From Deltaproteobacteria bacterium (GTDB taxonomy: Bacteria > SZUA-79 > Acidulodesulfobacterales > Acidulodesulfobacteraceae): DNA of 64,000 nt. The notes under the pieces are model-generated. The model did not search any database. It saw only the letters and a program-made list of their open reading frames with translations, and was not told the origin of the DNA. The stretch covers positions 186,001-250,000 of the forward strand of contig JAMDCP010000002.1 of the NCBI GenBank assembly GCA_023489335.1. Direction: 5' to 3'. Shown in pieces: positions 34,677 to 44,755 of this stretch. Made by a program: the position numbers and the translations under genes. The stretch's first letter is position 1. Every line of letters starts with the position of its first letter.

Positions 34677-34935
34677 AATAAAGCCGTATTTTATTGTTTT
34701 AATAATAATATTTACGATATTGGGCATGTTTTATGTTTGGACGACTATGGAAAGCATAAAACTTGGATACGATATTAACAAACTAAATACTATAAAATCG
34801 GGACTCGAACATAAACATAAAGAACTTTTGATTAAAAAAACGGCGTTGAGCTCGCCTTCAAGGATTTATAAGATTGCCAAAAAGATGGGTTTTATCTATC
34901 CGAAAGAGGGTGAAATTATAATGGTTCATGATTAA
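34669..34935 (+). CDS. ftsL: Cell division protein FtsL-like
   Basis: An 88-residue bitopic membrane protein: a short cytoplasmic N-terminus, one span (YFIVLIIIFTILGMFYVW), then a coiled-coil-like segment (KLNTIKSGLEHKHKELLIKKTALSSPSRIYKIAKKMGF) ending in the SPSRIYKIAKKMG motif typical of FtsL. FtsL joins FtsB and FtsQ in the divisome. Identification rests on topology, size and position between rsmH and ftsI; it overlaps both neighbours by eight bases. Confidence 0.88.
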   Translation: MSKIKPYFIVLIIIFTILGMFYVWTTMESIKLGYDINKLNTIKSGLEHKHKELLIKKTALSSPSRIYKIAKKMGFIYPKEGEIIMVHD

Positions 34936-36904
34936 ATTATGGAAAACAACTTTAAGGCTGAGAATGCTAATCGGTTTTATTGCCATAGCAATTTTCGGAG
35001 GTTTATTGGCGGCCAGGGCTTTCAACCTTCAAATAATCGAAGGAAAAGGATTGAGGCTGCTTGCCCGCAAACAGTTTCATGCGGAAGTATATTTTACTCC
35101 CGAGCGCGGGAATATTTATTCGTCTAACGGCAGCGTGCTTGCGACAAGCGTTAATGTCCCGGGAATTGCCGTTGATCCGTTAATGGTGAGGCATAAGTTT
35201 AAGAATGCCGAAAAGTTATCTAAATTAACAGGCATTAGCTTTCAAAAAATAATTGGAATATTAAATCAGGATATTCAATTTGCATGGATTAAAAGGAGGG
35301 TTTCGGGGCGTATCGCCAAAAATGTAGAAAAACTGGGGATTAGCGGGGTTATTATAGTTAAACAGCCCGTAAGGTACTATCCCAACGGATCATTACTGGC
35401 TCATGTTTTAGGTTTTGTCGGGATTAATGACAACGGTTTATCGGGAATAGAATATAAATATAATAAATTTTTAAGGGGCAGCAGGCATGCTCTAAAGGTT
35501 TTGCACGACGGTTTGGGGCAGTATATATTTATCAAGGGTTTCGGGCTTAGAAAGGCAACGCATGGGGATAATATTTATTTAACTATAAATAAACAGCTGC
35601 AATTTATTACGCAGTACTATTTAGACAGGGAGGCAAAGGCGGCTGATTCAAGAGGCGCTTTTGCAATACTTATGGATCCAAATACTGGGGCTATTCTTGC
35701 AATGGCGGATTATCCGGGATTTAATCCTAATTATTACTGGAAGTATCCCGCAAGATACTGGAGAAACAGAGCCGTTACCGACGATTTCGAACCTGGTTCG
35801 ACTATGAAGCCGTTTGTGGTTTCGGCTGCGCTGATGGAAGGGCTCGTTAAGCCTGACACTATAATTAACTGCCATCATGGATCGTATTCGATAGACGGTA
35901 TAACTGTCAGCGATGTGGAAAACTGGTTTGGACATTTCTCCGTCAATCAAATCGTCGAATATTCGAGCAATGTCGGCGAGTGCCAGATAGGCATGAGATT
36001 TAAAAAAGCGGAACTTTATAAGTGGTTCGGCTTATGGGGATTTGGACATAAACCTCGTGCGGGACTTTTGGGCGAAGCTAACGGTATAGTGAGGCCGCTA
36101 AATAAATGGTCGGAGGTGGGTCCGTGCGAAATGGCTTTCGGACAGGGAATAAGCGTTACCGGCCTTCAGGAAATGGTTGGACTTGCGGCAATCGCAAACG
36201 GCGGATATATAATGAAGCCGTATATTATTCAAAAGATTGTAAATCCTTACGGCAAGGTTATTTATAAGGCAAAACCGGAGGTTTTAAAAAGAATTATTAC
36301 GCCGCGCGTCGATAAAGAGATTAAGCATATGATGAGGTTGGTCGTTAAAGGCGGAACAGGGCAGTATAGCAAACTTATAGATTTTAAGGTTTCGGGGAAA
36401 ACAGGAACGGGACAGATAGCGGATCCAAAAACGGGCAAGTATTATAAAAATAAATATACAGCATCTTTTATGGCGTTTGTTCCGTATAAACATCCAAAGC
36501 TGGCAATGATTGTTGTACAGGAAAAACCGTCGAAAATCAGCTATTACGGCGGAGCCGTGGGCGCCCCGGTAGTAAGGAGCGTATTTAAAAATGCTTTAAA
36601 CATATTAAACATATATCCGGGCGAAAGGGCGTACAAAAAACAAACAATGTCAGGTAATTCAGGCATTAATGCAAACAATATTGCATTAATGAAACAGGGC
36701 AAGAAAAAACTAATGGCATTAAAAGACTATTCCGGAATAATGCCCGATTTAAACGGTGATACGATGCAGGGTGCCTTAAAAATAATCAGGGAATATAATC
36801 TTAATGTAAAGATTAAGGGCAGCGGCTTTTTATATTATCAAAGCATAAAACCGGGTTCGAATATGAGCGGTAAAAGAAATATTGTCTTAAAATTTAAATC
36901 TTGA
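34928..36904 (+). CDS. ftsI: Penicillin-binding protein 3 / FtsI with C-terminal PASTA domain
   Basis: A 658-residue class B penicillin-binding protein: an N-terminal membrane anchor (RMLIGFIAIAIFGGLLAARAF), a dimerisation domain (RGNIYSSNGSVLATS), and a transpeptidase domain with SxxK as PGSTMKPFVVSA, SxN as YSSNVGECQ and KTG as SGKTGTGQ. The last 60 residues (DYSGIMPDLNGDTMQGALKIIREYN...) form a single PASTA repeat, as in SpoVD-type or some deltaproteobacterial PBPs rather than E. coli FtsI. It cross-links septal peptidoglycan with FtsW. Confidence 0.95.
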   Translation: MIKLWKTTLRLRMLIGFIAIAIFGGLLAARAFNLQIIEGKGLRLLARKQFHAEVYFTPERGNIYSSNGSVLATSVNVPGIAVDPLMVRHKFKNAEKLSKLTGISFQKIIGILNQDIQFAWIKRRVSGRIAKNVEKLGISGVIIVKQPVRYYPNGSLLAHVLGFVGINDNGLSGIEYKYNKFLRGSRHALKVLHDGLGQYIFIKGFGLRKATHGDNIYLTINKQLQFITQYYLDREAKAADSRGAFAILMDPNTGAILAMADYPGFNPNYYWKYPARYWRNRAVTDDFEPGSTMKPFVVSAALMEGLVKPDTIINCHHGSYSIDGITVSDVENWFGHFSVNQIVEYSSNVGECQIGMRFKKAELYKWFGLWGFGHKPRAGLLGEANGIVRPLNKWSEVGPCEMAFGQGISVTGLQEMVGLAAIANGGYIMKPYIIQKIVNPYGKVIYKAKPEVLKRIITPRVDKEIKHMMRLVVKGGTGQYSKLIDFKVSGKTGTGQIADPKTGKYYKNKYTASFMAFVPYKHPKLAMIVVQEKPSKISYYGGAVGAPVVRSVFKNALNILNIYPGERAYKKQTMSGNSGINANNIALMKQGKKKLMALKDYSGIMPDLNGDTMQGALKIIREYNLNVKIKGSGFLYYQSIKPGSNMSGKRNIVLKFKS

Positions 36905-36937
36905 ACTAAAAAATTTTAATGATGGTAAGAACTATTT

Positions 36938-38554
36938 ATGAAGCTTAAGGATATTATAAAAGATAATGATCTAAATGTTGCCGTAGAAGGAAGAAAGGAC
37001 ATCGATATTCTGGGGATATCGAATGATTCCCGCAATGTAAAAAGCGGCTATATATTTGCCGCAAGAAAAGGGGTGAATATTAATTCCAATATATACATAT
37101 CCGAGGCGGTTTCCAACGGAGCTATTGCAATATTAACCGATGAAGAGGGTTACGAAAAAGAAATTAGAGATAAAAATATGGAGGCAACGATAATAATTGC
37201 GCAAGATGCCTTAAAGGCTTATGCTATTATTTCCAGAAACTTTTTTAAACATCCGGGTCAAAAAATAAGCGTTATCGGTGTTACGGGAACAAATGGAAAA
37301 ACGACGACGACATTTTTAATAAAATCTATTTTAATGAACGCTAAAAATAATGTGGGTTTAATAGGAACAATAGGTTATGAAATCGGCGGTAGTGTGATAA
37401 ACTCAGGTAACACGACACCCGATGTTTATGAACTAAACAAAATGCTGAATGATATGGTTAATTCGGGTGTAAAATATTGCGCAATGGAAGTGTCTTCGCA
37501 TAGCCTTAGCCAGGACAGGGTTTATGGAGTTCCCTATGACGGCGCCGTTTTTACTAATCTAACCCGCGACCATCTCGATTACCATAAGGATATGGAGGAG
37601 TATTACTTAGCGAAAAAAAAGTTATTTTCGGAAATACTCTTAAAAAGTAATAAGCCAAAAAAATTTGCCGTAATAAATAACGATGATTTTTACGGGAAAA
37701 GGCTGATAAAGGAATTAAAAGAAACGCTTTCGGATCATATAGCTTTAAAAAATGGGCAGGCAGGCATGAGTATCATAACTTATGGCATGGAAGAAGGCAG
37801 CGATATAACAGCCAGAGATATTTCGTATTCTAAAGACGGATTAAAATTTAATATTAGTTTACCCGCAGGTAAGGAAAGATTAGAAATTTCTTCAAAACTT
37901 ATAGGAAGCTATAATGTTTATAATATCCTTGCCGCATGCGGGGCGGCATACGCCCTTTCCATTCCTGAAAAGACCATAGCCCTTGGCGTAAAAAACCTGG
38001 CCAATGTTCCCGGCAGAGTCGAAAAGGTAAATATCGAAAATGCCGAAACTCCTTTAATATGCATAGATTACGCCCACACCGACGATGCGCTTAAAAGGGT
38101 TTTATCCGCTCTAAGAAATATTAGCAGAGGCAGGCTGATAAGCGTTTTTGGCTGCGGCGGGGACAGGGATAAAGGGAAAAGGCCGCTTATGGGCAAGCAT
38201 TCTACGGATATTGCCGATATTACTGTAATCACATCCGATAATCCAAGAAGCGAAGAACCCTTGAAGGTTATAAGGGAAATAGAAGCGGGGGTAGAAAATG
38301 CAATATTTATCGATTTTCTAAATATGGATTTACAAGAACTTAAAAACAAACTTGAAAATATCGGGGATAACCATATTTATACGATTATAAAAGACAGGTC
38401 TGCCGCAATAAGAACGGCTGTTTCTATCGGAGCGGCCAATGATACCGTTTTGATAGCGGGAAAGGGACACGAAGATTATATGATAGTGGGAGAAAACAAA
38501 TACCATTTTAGCGATAAAGAAGAAGTATTAAAATATTATGAAGATAGAATATAA
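36938..38554 (+). CDS. murE: UDP-MurNAc-tripeptide synthetase MurE (meso-DAP type)
   Basis: A 538-residue Mur ligase: N-terminal UDP-binding domain, ATP loop GVTGTNGKTTTTFLI, the carbamylated-lysine region and a C-terminal domain with the DNPR motif (ITSDNPRSEEP), which marks meso-diaminopimelate-adding MurE enzymes rather than lysine-adding ones. So the wall should be of the A1-gamma meso-DAP type, expected for a Gram-negative. It overlaps murF by 17 bases. Confidence 0.97.
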   Translation: MKLKDIIKDNDLNVAVEGRKDIDILGISNDSRNVKSGYIFAARKGVNINSNIYISEAVSNGAIAILTDEEGYEKEIRDKNMEATIIIAQDALKAYAIISRNFFKHPGQKISVIGVTGTNGKTTTTFLIKSILMNAKNNVGLIGTIGYEIGGSVINSGNTTPDVYELNKMLNDMVNSGVKYCAMEVSSHSLSQDRVYGVPYDGAVFTNLTRDHLDYHKDMEEYYLAKKKLFSEILLKSNKPKKFAVINNDDFYGKRLIKELKETLSDHIALKNGQAGMSIITYGMEEGSDITARDISYSKDGLKFNISLPAGKERLEISSKLIGSYNVYNILAACGAAYALSIPEKTIALGVKNLANVPGRVEKVNIENAETPLICIDYAHTDDALKRVLSALRNISRGRLISVFGCGGDRDKGKRPLMGKHSTDIADITVITSDNPRSEEPLKVIREIEAGVENAIFIDFLNMDLQELKNKLENIGDNHIYTIIKDRSAAIRTAVSIGAANDTVLIAGKGHEDYMIVGENKYHFSDKEEVLKYYEDRI

Positions 38555-39968
38555 TTTGACATTGGACGAAATTTTAAACTGCACCGGCGGAAAAACCGTA
38601 ATGGCCGGAGACGGAACGGCTCCGCTTGTTTTTAACGAGATATTTACGGATTCACGGGAGGAATTTTCAAAACACTCTATTTTTATAGCGTTAAAGGGAA
38701 AAACCTTTAACGGTGAAGACTTTGTAGGTGCAGTTTTTAAAAAAGGAGCGCCCTGCGCAATCGTTTCATGGAATTTTCTCGAGAATTACGATATAGGAGG
38801 TTACTCGGATAAAATTATTATAGCGGTTGACGATACGACAGATGCTTACGGCAGTATAGCTAAAATGTATTTAAACCGGTTTAGTTTGAAAATAAAGATA
38901 GCGATAACCGGTTCTTGCGGTAAAACAACGACAAAGGACATGGTTTATAAAATATTGTCGGAAAAATACGGCGCCCAGGCCGTCCTGAAAAATCTTTATA
39001 ATTTTAATAATTTGATAGGCGTTCCAAAAACTATTTTAGAATTAAACGCAAACCATGAATTTCTTATTCTGGAGATTGGCACGAATAAAAAAGGGGAAAT
39101 AAAAAAACTCTCAGAAATTATATCCCCGGATATCGGCGCGATAATAAATATCGGTAAATCCCATCTTTTAGAGTTTAAAGACCTTGAGGGAGTGCTTGAA
39201 GAAAAGTCTGCTTTAGTTTCAAATCTAAAAGAAAACTCTTATTTGGTATTAAATGCCGACGACGAAATGCTTAGTAAAAAATATCATACGGTACCCGGCA
39301 TTAATATTCTTTCATTTGGATTCGGGCAAAAAAGGGGGGCGGACATCGTATGCGGCAACATCGAATATAAAAAGGATCATACCGGTTTAACCATTGGGTT
39401 TAAAGGTAAAAAGTATTCCGCAAATGTTAAACTTAAAGGGGACCATTTAATATACGATTTTTTATGCGCACTTTTAATAGGATATATTTGCGGGGCAGGT
39501 ATCGACTTCGGTATAAAGGCTTTAGAAAATTTTGATCTTCCTGATGGAAGAATGCAGGTAATTAACGATGCGGCAAAGGAGTATGTATTGATTAACGACA
39601 CTTATAATTCAAATCCGGATTCGTTAAAAGCATCGTTAAATTCGATAAATGCCTATTACCCGGATAAAAAAAAGATATTAGTTTTGGGGGATATGTTAGA
39701 GCTGGGAGATTCCGCAGGAGCCGAACATTTTAATGCGGGACGGGAAGTCGCTAATTCCGCCGATTATATTTTTTATAAGGGTGATTATTACAATAATGTA
39801 AAAGAGGGGCTTATGGAAGCCGGGTTCGATATTAATAAACTGTTTTTATTCGATGACAAAGACATTTTTAAAGAAAAATTTTTAAAATTAGACAAAAAAA
39901 ATAGCATTGTTCTGGTAAAAGGTTCAAGAGGAATGAAGCTGGAAAAATATTTTGATTTTAATGCATAA
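38538..39968 (+). CDS. murF: UDP-MurNAc-tripeptide:D-Ala-D-Ala ligase
   Basis: A 476-residue Mur ligase with the ATP loop AITGSCGKTTTKDMVYKIL, EIGTNKKGEIKKLSEIISPDIGAIINIGKSHL and the C-terminal NDTYNSNPDSLKASL motif diagnostic of MurF. It adds D-Ala-D-Ala to complete the pentapeptide precursor. It starts within the 3' end of murE, so the two are translationally coupled. Confidence 0.96.
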   Translation: MKIEYNLTLDEILNCTGGKTVMAGDGTAPLVFNEIFTDSREEFSKHSIFIALKGKTFNGEDFVGAVFKKGAPCAIVSWNFLENYDIGGYSDKIIIAVDDTTDAYGSIAKMYLNRFSLKIKIAITGSCGKTTTKDMVYKILSEKYGAQAVLKNLYNFNNLIGVPKTILELNANHEFLILEIGTNKKGEIKKLSEIISPDIGAIINIGKSHLLEFKDLEGVLEEKSALVSNLKENSYLVLNADDEMLSKKYHTVPGINILSFGFGQKRGADIVCGNIEYKKDHTGLTIGFKGKKYSANVKLKGDHLIYDFLCALLIGYICGAGIDFGIKALENFDLPDGRMQVINDAAKEYVLINDTYNSNPDSLKASLNSINAYYPDKKKILVLGDMLELGDSAGAEHFNAGREVANSADYIFYKGDYYNNVKEGLMEAGFDINKLFLFDDKDIFKEKFLKLDKKNSIVLVKGSRGMKLEKYFDFNA

Positions 39969-39991
39969 CAGGTTTGCGGAGTAAAATATTT

Positions 39992-41047
39992 ATGATAAGT
40001 TTAAACCCGGATTTTTTTAGATATATTACATTCAGGGCATCTTATGCGATAATTTTATCTTTAATCCTATCTATCGCGTTCGGCAATATATTTATTAAAA
40101 TGCTAAAAAAGATGAAAGTTTCCCAGATTGTAAGAGAAGACGGCCCAAAATCTCATATAACGGAAAAAAAAGATATTCCGACCATGGGAGGCCTTTTAAT
40201 CTTATTCAGCGTGCTCATACCGGTACTATTGCTTGCTAAACTTTACAACTTTTATCTCTATACGGGTTTATTTACGCTTTTTGTCTTTGGGCTTATCGGT
40301 TTTGCGGACGATTTCCTGAAGCTCAGGGGGCGTTCTTCGAGAGGGCTAAAAGGCAGGTATAAGTTTACATTGCAAAGTTTAACGGCGCTTTTCGTCTCCA
40401 CCGTTTTGTACACCCATGACGAATCTTTAGGTATGGTCGTTATACCCTTTGTTAAGGATTATTATCTTAATTTAGGTCCATATTTTATTTTATTTGCATC
40501 GTTTATCATCGTAGGCTCTTCTAATGCGGTTAATCTGACCGACGGACTTGACGGGCTTGCCATAGGTATTTTCGCAATTTCCATAGCAGGCTACCTTATA
40601 TTTTCTTATGCAAGTTCAAATTATAAATTTGCAAGCTATCTGTCCATACCGTATATAAAAAATATAGGAGAAGTAGTTATTCTATGCGCCGCGTTATTGG
40701 GAGCCTCTATCGGATTTCTCTGGTTTAACAGTTATCCCGCATCCGTTTTCATGGGAGATGTGGGATCAATATCCTTAGGCGCTATTTTGGGTTATGTAGC
40801 AATAGTTTCGAGGCAGGAGATACTTCTTATTATAATAGGATTTGTATTTGTATTGGAGGCTTTAAGCGTAATCTTTCAAGTCAGCTCCTATAAGCTCAGA
40901 AAAAAAAGGATATTTAAGATGGCTCCGATTCACCATCATTTTGAGATGGAAGGCATACCCGAGCCAAAGATTATAATAAGGCTCTGGATTATATCTTTAA
41001 TATTAACCATATTTGCTCTTTCAACCTTAAAGTTGAGGATTTTTTAA
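39992..41047 (+). CDS. mraY: Phospho-N-acetylmuramoyl-pentapeptide transferase
   Basis: A 351-residue membrane protein with ten expected spans, making lipid I. The motifs are complete: GPKSHITEKKDIPTMGGLLIL, FADDFLKL, NAVNLTDGLDGLA, FMGDVGSISLGA and the MAPIHHHFEMEG cytoplasmic loop. I set the start at ATG 39992, 11 bases after ggag; an upstream TTG at 39974 would extend it by six residues. Confidence 0.97.
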   Translation: MISLNPDFFRYITFRASYAIILSLILSIAFGNIFIKMLKKMKVSQIVREDGPKSHITEKKDIPTMGGLLILFSVLIPVLLLAKLYNFYLYTGLFTLFVFGLIGFADDFLKLRGRSSRGLKGRYKFTLQSLTALFVSTVLYTHDESLGMVVIPFVKDYYLNLGPYFILFASFIIVGSSNAVNLTDGLDGLAIGIFAISIAGYLIFSYASSNYKFASYLSIPYIKNIGEVVILCAALLGASIGFLWFNSYPASVFMGDVGSISLGAILGYVAIVSRQEILLIIIGFVFVLEALSVIFQVSSYKLRKKRIFKMAPIHHHFEMEGIPEPKIIIRLWIISLILTIFALSTLKLRIF

Positions 41048-42484
41048 ATGAACACGCTAATCTTAGGCTACGGCAAAACAGGAAAGGCTGTTTATGATTA
41101 TCTTAACAGCCGGACAAATCCCGGTTCTTTAGACAGGGTATTTGTATATGACGATATTTTGGCAGAGGGTGAGATTAACGCTTTAAATAAAGCGGCGGAT
41201 TTAAAAGTTCATAAAAGTCCCGTATTTTTTAATAAAACTAATTATAAAGTTTTTATGGAAAAATATTGCCGTGATATAACCCTGTGCGTGGCGAGTCCGG
41301 GGATAGAAAGAAATCATAATGTGATTTCAAAACTTAAAGAATATAATATTCCCGTTTATAGCGAAATTGAATTTGCCTATAAGATGTTAAATTTCAAAGA
41401 ACCTAAAGCGGCAAAAATTATGGCTATTACAGGGACAAACGGAAAAACCACGACAACCACCATTTGCGGGAAGGCTATTAATAAGGCAGGTTTAGGCAAA
41501 ACGACATTTGTCGGCGGGAATCTCGGGGTTCCTTTTATTTCGGGCGTAAAAGATTTTAATGATTTTATTCTTGAGATTTCAAGTTTCCAGCTTGAATGGG
41601 TTTACGACTTTAAACCCGACATTGCGGTTTTACTTAATGTGGAAGACGACCATCTGGATAGATATGAAAATTTTGACGAATACAGGCTTACGAAATATAA
41701 ACTCTTTAAGAATCTTAAGCATAGCGATGTTGCTATTTTAAATTATGACGATTATAATTCAAGGATTTTAAAAGGCGTCGTCGGTTCTAAAAGTATTTTG
41801 TTCGGGCTAGACGAAAATAAATGCGATGCATATTTTAAGGAAGATGCGATTAACTTAAGGTTTAAGGATATTATCGGTTTTGACGCCGTAATACCGTTAA
41901 AAAATGTAAAGGATAAAAGAAAGTTCGTTATTTACGATATGCTTGCCGCCGCCTGCTCTTTGGCCTTATTTGGCGTTTCGCCCGAGGCCATATCTTCGGC
42001 CTGCGCCGAATACGAACTTTTAAAACATAGGGTTGAATATGTCGGCAGTGTTGGAGACATAGAATTTTATGACGATTCCAAGGCGACAAATCCCGCGGCG
42101 GTCGTAAGCGCCCTTGAATCGCTTAAGGGGGACGGCGAAGGTGATAAGGATATAGTTCTTATATTAGGCGGAAAGGATAAAGGATTTAATTATGAATGCT
42201 TGATTCAACCTATAAAAAATAGCGTCAAGGCATGCGTTTTAATCGGGGAAACAAAAAATATTATAAAGGATACCTTTAACGGTCATGTCCCGCTGATTAT
42301 AGCAGGTGATATGGAATGCGCTGTTAAAGAATCATTCCTTTATTTAATGAATGATCGTACGAGGTCAAGCAAAGGAATCGTTTTGCTTTCGCCGGCATCC
42401 TCCAGTTTTGATATGTTTAAGGATTACAACGAAAGAGGAGACGCGTTTAAAAAATGTTACGAGGGTTTGAAAGAAGAGGCATGA
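41048..42484 (+). CDS. murD: UDP-MurNAc-L-alanine:D-glutamate ligase
   Basis: A 478-residue Mur ligase with the MurD N-terminal Rossmann-like domain (LILGYGKTGKAVYDYL, SPGIERNH), ATP loop AITGTNGKTTTTTICGKAI, the EISSFQLE motif and C-terminal LLSPASSSFDMFKDYNERGDAFK, which is specific for MurD. It starts directly at the mraY stop. Slightly longer than E. coli MurD owing to a longer central domain. Confidence 0.97.
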   Translation: MNTLILGYGKTGKAVYDYLNSRTNPGSLDRVFVYDDILAEGEINALNKAADLKVHKSPVFFNKTNYKVFMEKYCRDITLCVASPGIERNHNVISKLKEYNIPVYSEIEFAYKMLNFKEPKAAKIMAITGTNGKTTTTTICGKAINKAGLGKTTFVGGNLGVPFISGVKDFNDFILEISSFQLEWVYDFKPDIAVLLNVEDDHLDRYENFDEYRLTKYKLFKNLKHSDVAILNYDDYNSRILKGVVGSKSILFGLDENKCDAYFKEDAINLRFKDIIGFDAVIPLKNVKDKRKFVIYDMLAAACSLALFGVSPEAISSACAEYELLKHRVEYVGSVGDIEFYDDSKATNPAAVVSALESLKGDGEGDKDIVLILGGKDKGFNYECLIQPIKNSVKACVLIGETKNIIKDTFNGHVPLIIAGDMECAVKESFLYLMNDRTRSSKGIVLLSPASSSFDMFKDYNERGDAFKKCYEGLKEEA

Positions 42485-42496
42485 AGAGGCATAGTT

Positions 42497-43627
42497 ATGA
42501 TTAATTACGGAAAGGTATTTATAAGAAAATATGATATAACATTATTTTTAACGACGATAATACTTATAGCGCTGGGTCTTATTATGGTCTACTCCACAAG
42601 CGCAATGGCTTCGATTGTGGAGTACGGCATAAGCTATCATTTTATAATAAGACAGATAATATATGTTATTATATCCGCATTTTTTATCGGTTTTTTAATG
42701 AGAAACGATTATCATAATTTAAAATCATTTTATGGCATCATTCTATTTTTAATAATAATTTCAATGTTTTTGGTGTTTGTTCCGCATATAGGGCTTAGCG
42801 CAGGCGGTTCCCGGCGGTGGATAAATTTAAGGATTTTCAATATCGAGCCTTCGGAATTTTTAAAAATTATTTTTATCGTATATTTGGCTAATTTCCTTGA
42901 GAAAAAAAAGGATATATTAGATAATAACCGGTATTCGCTAATGTTTATAAGTCCATTTATATTTATGGGTTTTTTAGATATTTTGCTTTTAAAAGAACCC
43001 GACTTTGGAACGGCGTCTATTTTGTTTTTTATTACTATTATCATGTTGTTTGCGGGCGGCATCTCTTTGCTGTACCTTATTTTTACTCTCCTGTTCGGAG
43101 CGGCGGCGGCATATTTTCTTATTTTTACCGTGACATACAGGAGGGACAGAATACTTGCATTCCTTCACCCTTTTCATGATAAGACCGGCATAGGTTTTCA
43201 GATTATACAATCGATGTATGCATTTGCAAGAGGCGGGCTCTATGGCGTCGGACTGGGAAACGGCAAGGAAAAACTGTTTTTCCTGCCCACCCCTTATTCG
43301 GATTTTGTCTTTTCGACGGTGGGAGAAGAGCTTGGATTTATCGGAGTTATTTTTTTTGTTTTGCTTTATCTGGTTTTGGCATACAGGGGGTTAAAGATTG
43401 CGATAAACGCGCCTGATTTATTCGGGACATATCTTGCTTACGGGTTTACTTCCCTTATTGTTTTAAGCGCTTTTATAAATATCGGCGTGGTTCTCGGTTT
43501 TTTGCCGACCAAAGGGCTTGCCCTGCCGTTTATCAGCTACGGGGGGAGTTCTATGCTGGCTTCATGTATTGCGATTGGTATTCTGCTTAATATATCTTCG
43601 CAAAGCGTTAAAAGGAAAAATGCATAG
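42497..43627 (+). CDS. ftsW: SEDS lipid II polymerase FtsW
   Basis: A 376-residue SEDS-family protein with ten expected spans. Visible family stretches: LGLIMVYSTSA, GGSRRWINLRIFNIEPSEFLKI, KEPDFGTASI, SMYAFARGGLYGVGLGNGKEKLFFLPTPYSDFVFSTVGEELGFIG (with the catalytic Asp region) and the closing LPTKGLALPFISYGGSSM. It polymerises septal glycan strands with the FtsI encoded upstream. Position between murD and murG is standard. Confidence 0.97.
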   Translation: MINYGKVFIRKYDITLFLTTIILIALGLIMVYSTSAMASIVEYGISYHFIIRQIIYVIISAFFIGFLMRNDYHNLKSFYGIILFLIIISMFLVFVPHIGLSAGGSRRWINLRIFNIEPSEFLKIIFIVYLANFLEKKKDILDNNRYSLMFISPFIFMGFLDILLLKEPDFGTASILFFITIIMLFAGGISLLYLIFTLLFGAAAAYFLIFTVTYRRDRILAFLHPFHDKTGIGFQIIQSMYAFARGGLYGVGLGNGKEKLFFLPTPYSDFVFSTVGEELGFIGVIFFVLLYLVLAYRGLKIAINAPDLFGTYLAYGFTSLIVLSAFINIGVVLGFLPTKGLALPFISYGGSSMLASCIAIGILLNISSQSVKRKNA

Positions 43628-44731
43628 ATGAATATCGTAATAGCGGGGGGAGGTACAGGGGGGCATTTATTTCCGGGCATTGCGGTTTATGAAAAATTAA
43701 AAAGCATTGACCCAAATATTAAGGTTTATTTTATAGGAACGGAAAGAGGAATCGAAAATAAGATTAAAGACGATTATAATTTTGAATTATTTACGATAAA
43801 TGTTAAAGGATTTTCGGGAAAAAGTTTTATGAATAAAATACAATCGGTAAAGGGGCTTTTTAAGGCCGCAAAGGATATAAGCGCAATTTATGATAGAGTA
43901 AAGCCTGAATTTGTTTTGGGCTTGGGCGGCTATATATCTTTTATGCCGCTTGTTATGGCAAAATTAAAGGGAATAAGGAGCGGGGTCATGGAGCAAAATG
44001 CCGTGCCCGGACTTTCCAATAAGCTCCTGGGATTACTTGGCGTAACTATTTTTGCCTCCTTCGAAGAAACAAAAAAATATTTGCCGTTTTCGAATGTTAT
44101 CGTTACAGGAAACCCTGTTAGAAAAAATATTTTAGATTTAGCAGGCAATGCGAGGCGGGAGGCTTACAAAGATGAAGCCGAAAAGGATTTTTCGCTTTTT
44201 ATTTTTGGCGGCTCCCAGGGCGCTTCATCGCTTAACAAGGCGGTTATAAGCATGCTGCCGCTGCTCAGTAAGGACATTTTAGGCAGCCTGACGATATTTC
44301 ATCAAACCGGCGATAAGGATTACGAACTGGTTAAGGGTTTTTATAACGGCGGCGGAATCCCCGTCAAAAAATTCGAAATTTTTCCCTTTACAAAGAATAT
44401 AGAACATTACTATGCGGGAAGCGATATCGTCATATCCCGTTCAGGAGCGGGAACTTTATCGGAGTTGATTGCGCTAAGGAAGCCCGCAATTTTAGTGCCT
44501 TATCCATACGCCGCTAAAAACCATCAGGAAAAAAATGCGTCGGTTTTTTCAAAAAAAGGCTGTTTTTATACCGTAAAAGACGATAAAAATCTTTCAAAAG
44601 AATTATTACAAACCATTAATAAAATATTTTATAATAGAAAATTATTAGATATTATGTATAATAATCTAAAAAAAATAGATGTTAAGGACTCTGTTTCGAA
44701 TATAACAGATATAATTTTGAACAAAAAATAA
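43628..44731 (+). CDS. murG: UDP-GlcNAc:lipid I N-acetylglucosaminyltransferase
   Basis: A 367-residue GT28 enzyme that makes lipid II at the inner face of the membrane. It shows the glycine-rich GGGTGGHLFPGIAV loop, MEQNAVPGLSNKLL, IFGGSQGASSLNKAV and the acceptor/donor motif SRSGAGTLSELIALRKPAILVPYPYAAKNHQEKNA. Its ATG starts at the base after the ftsW stop. Confidence 0.97.
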   Translation: MNIVIAGGGTGGHLFPGIAVYEKLKSIDPNIKVYFIGTERGIENKIKDDYNFELFTINVKGFSGKSFMNKIQSVKGLFKAAKDISAIYDRVKPEFVLGLGGYISFMPLVMAKLKGIRSGVMEQNAVPGLSNKLLGLLGVTIFASFEETKKYLPFSNVIVTGNPVRKNILDLAGNARREAYKDEAEKDFSLFIFGGSQGASSLNKAVISMLPLLSKDILGSLTIFHQTGDKDYELVKGFYNGGGIPVKKFEIFPFTKNIEHYYAGSDIVISRSGAGTLSELIALRKPAILVPYPYAAKNHQEKNASVFSKKGCFYTVKDDKNLSKELLQTINKIFYNRKLLDIMYNNLKKIDVKDSVSNITDIILNKK

Positions 44732-44755
44732 AATTTAAGTTTAAGGAGCGTTACA

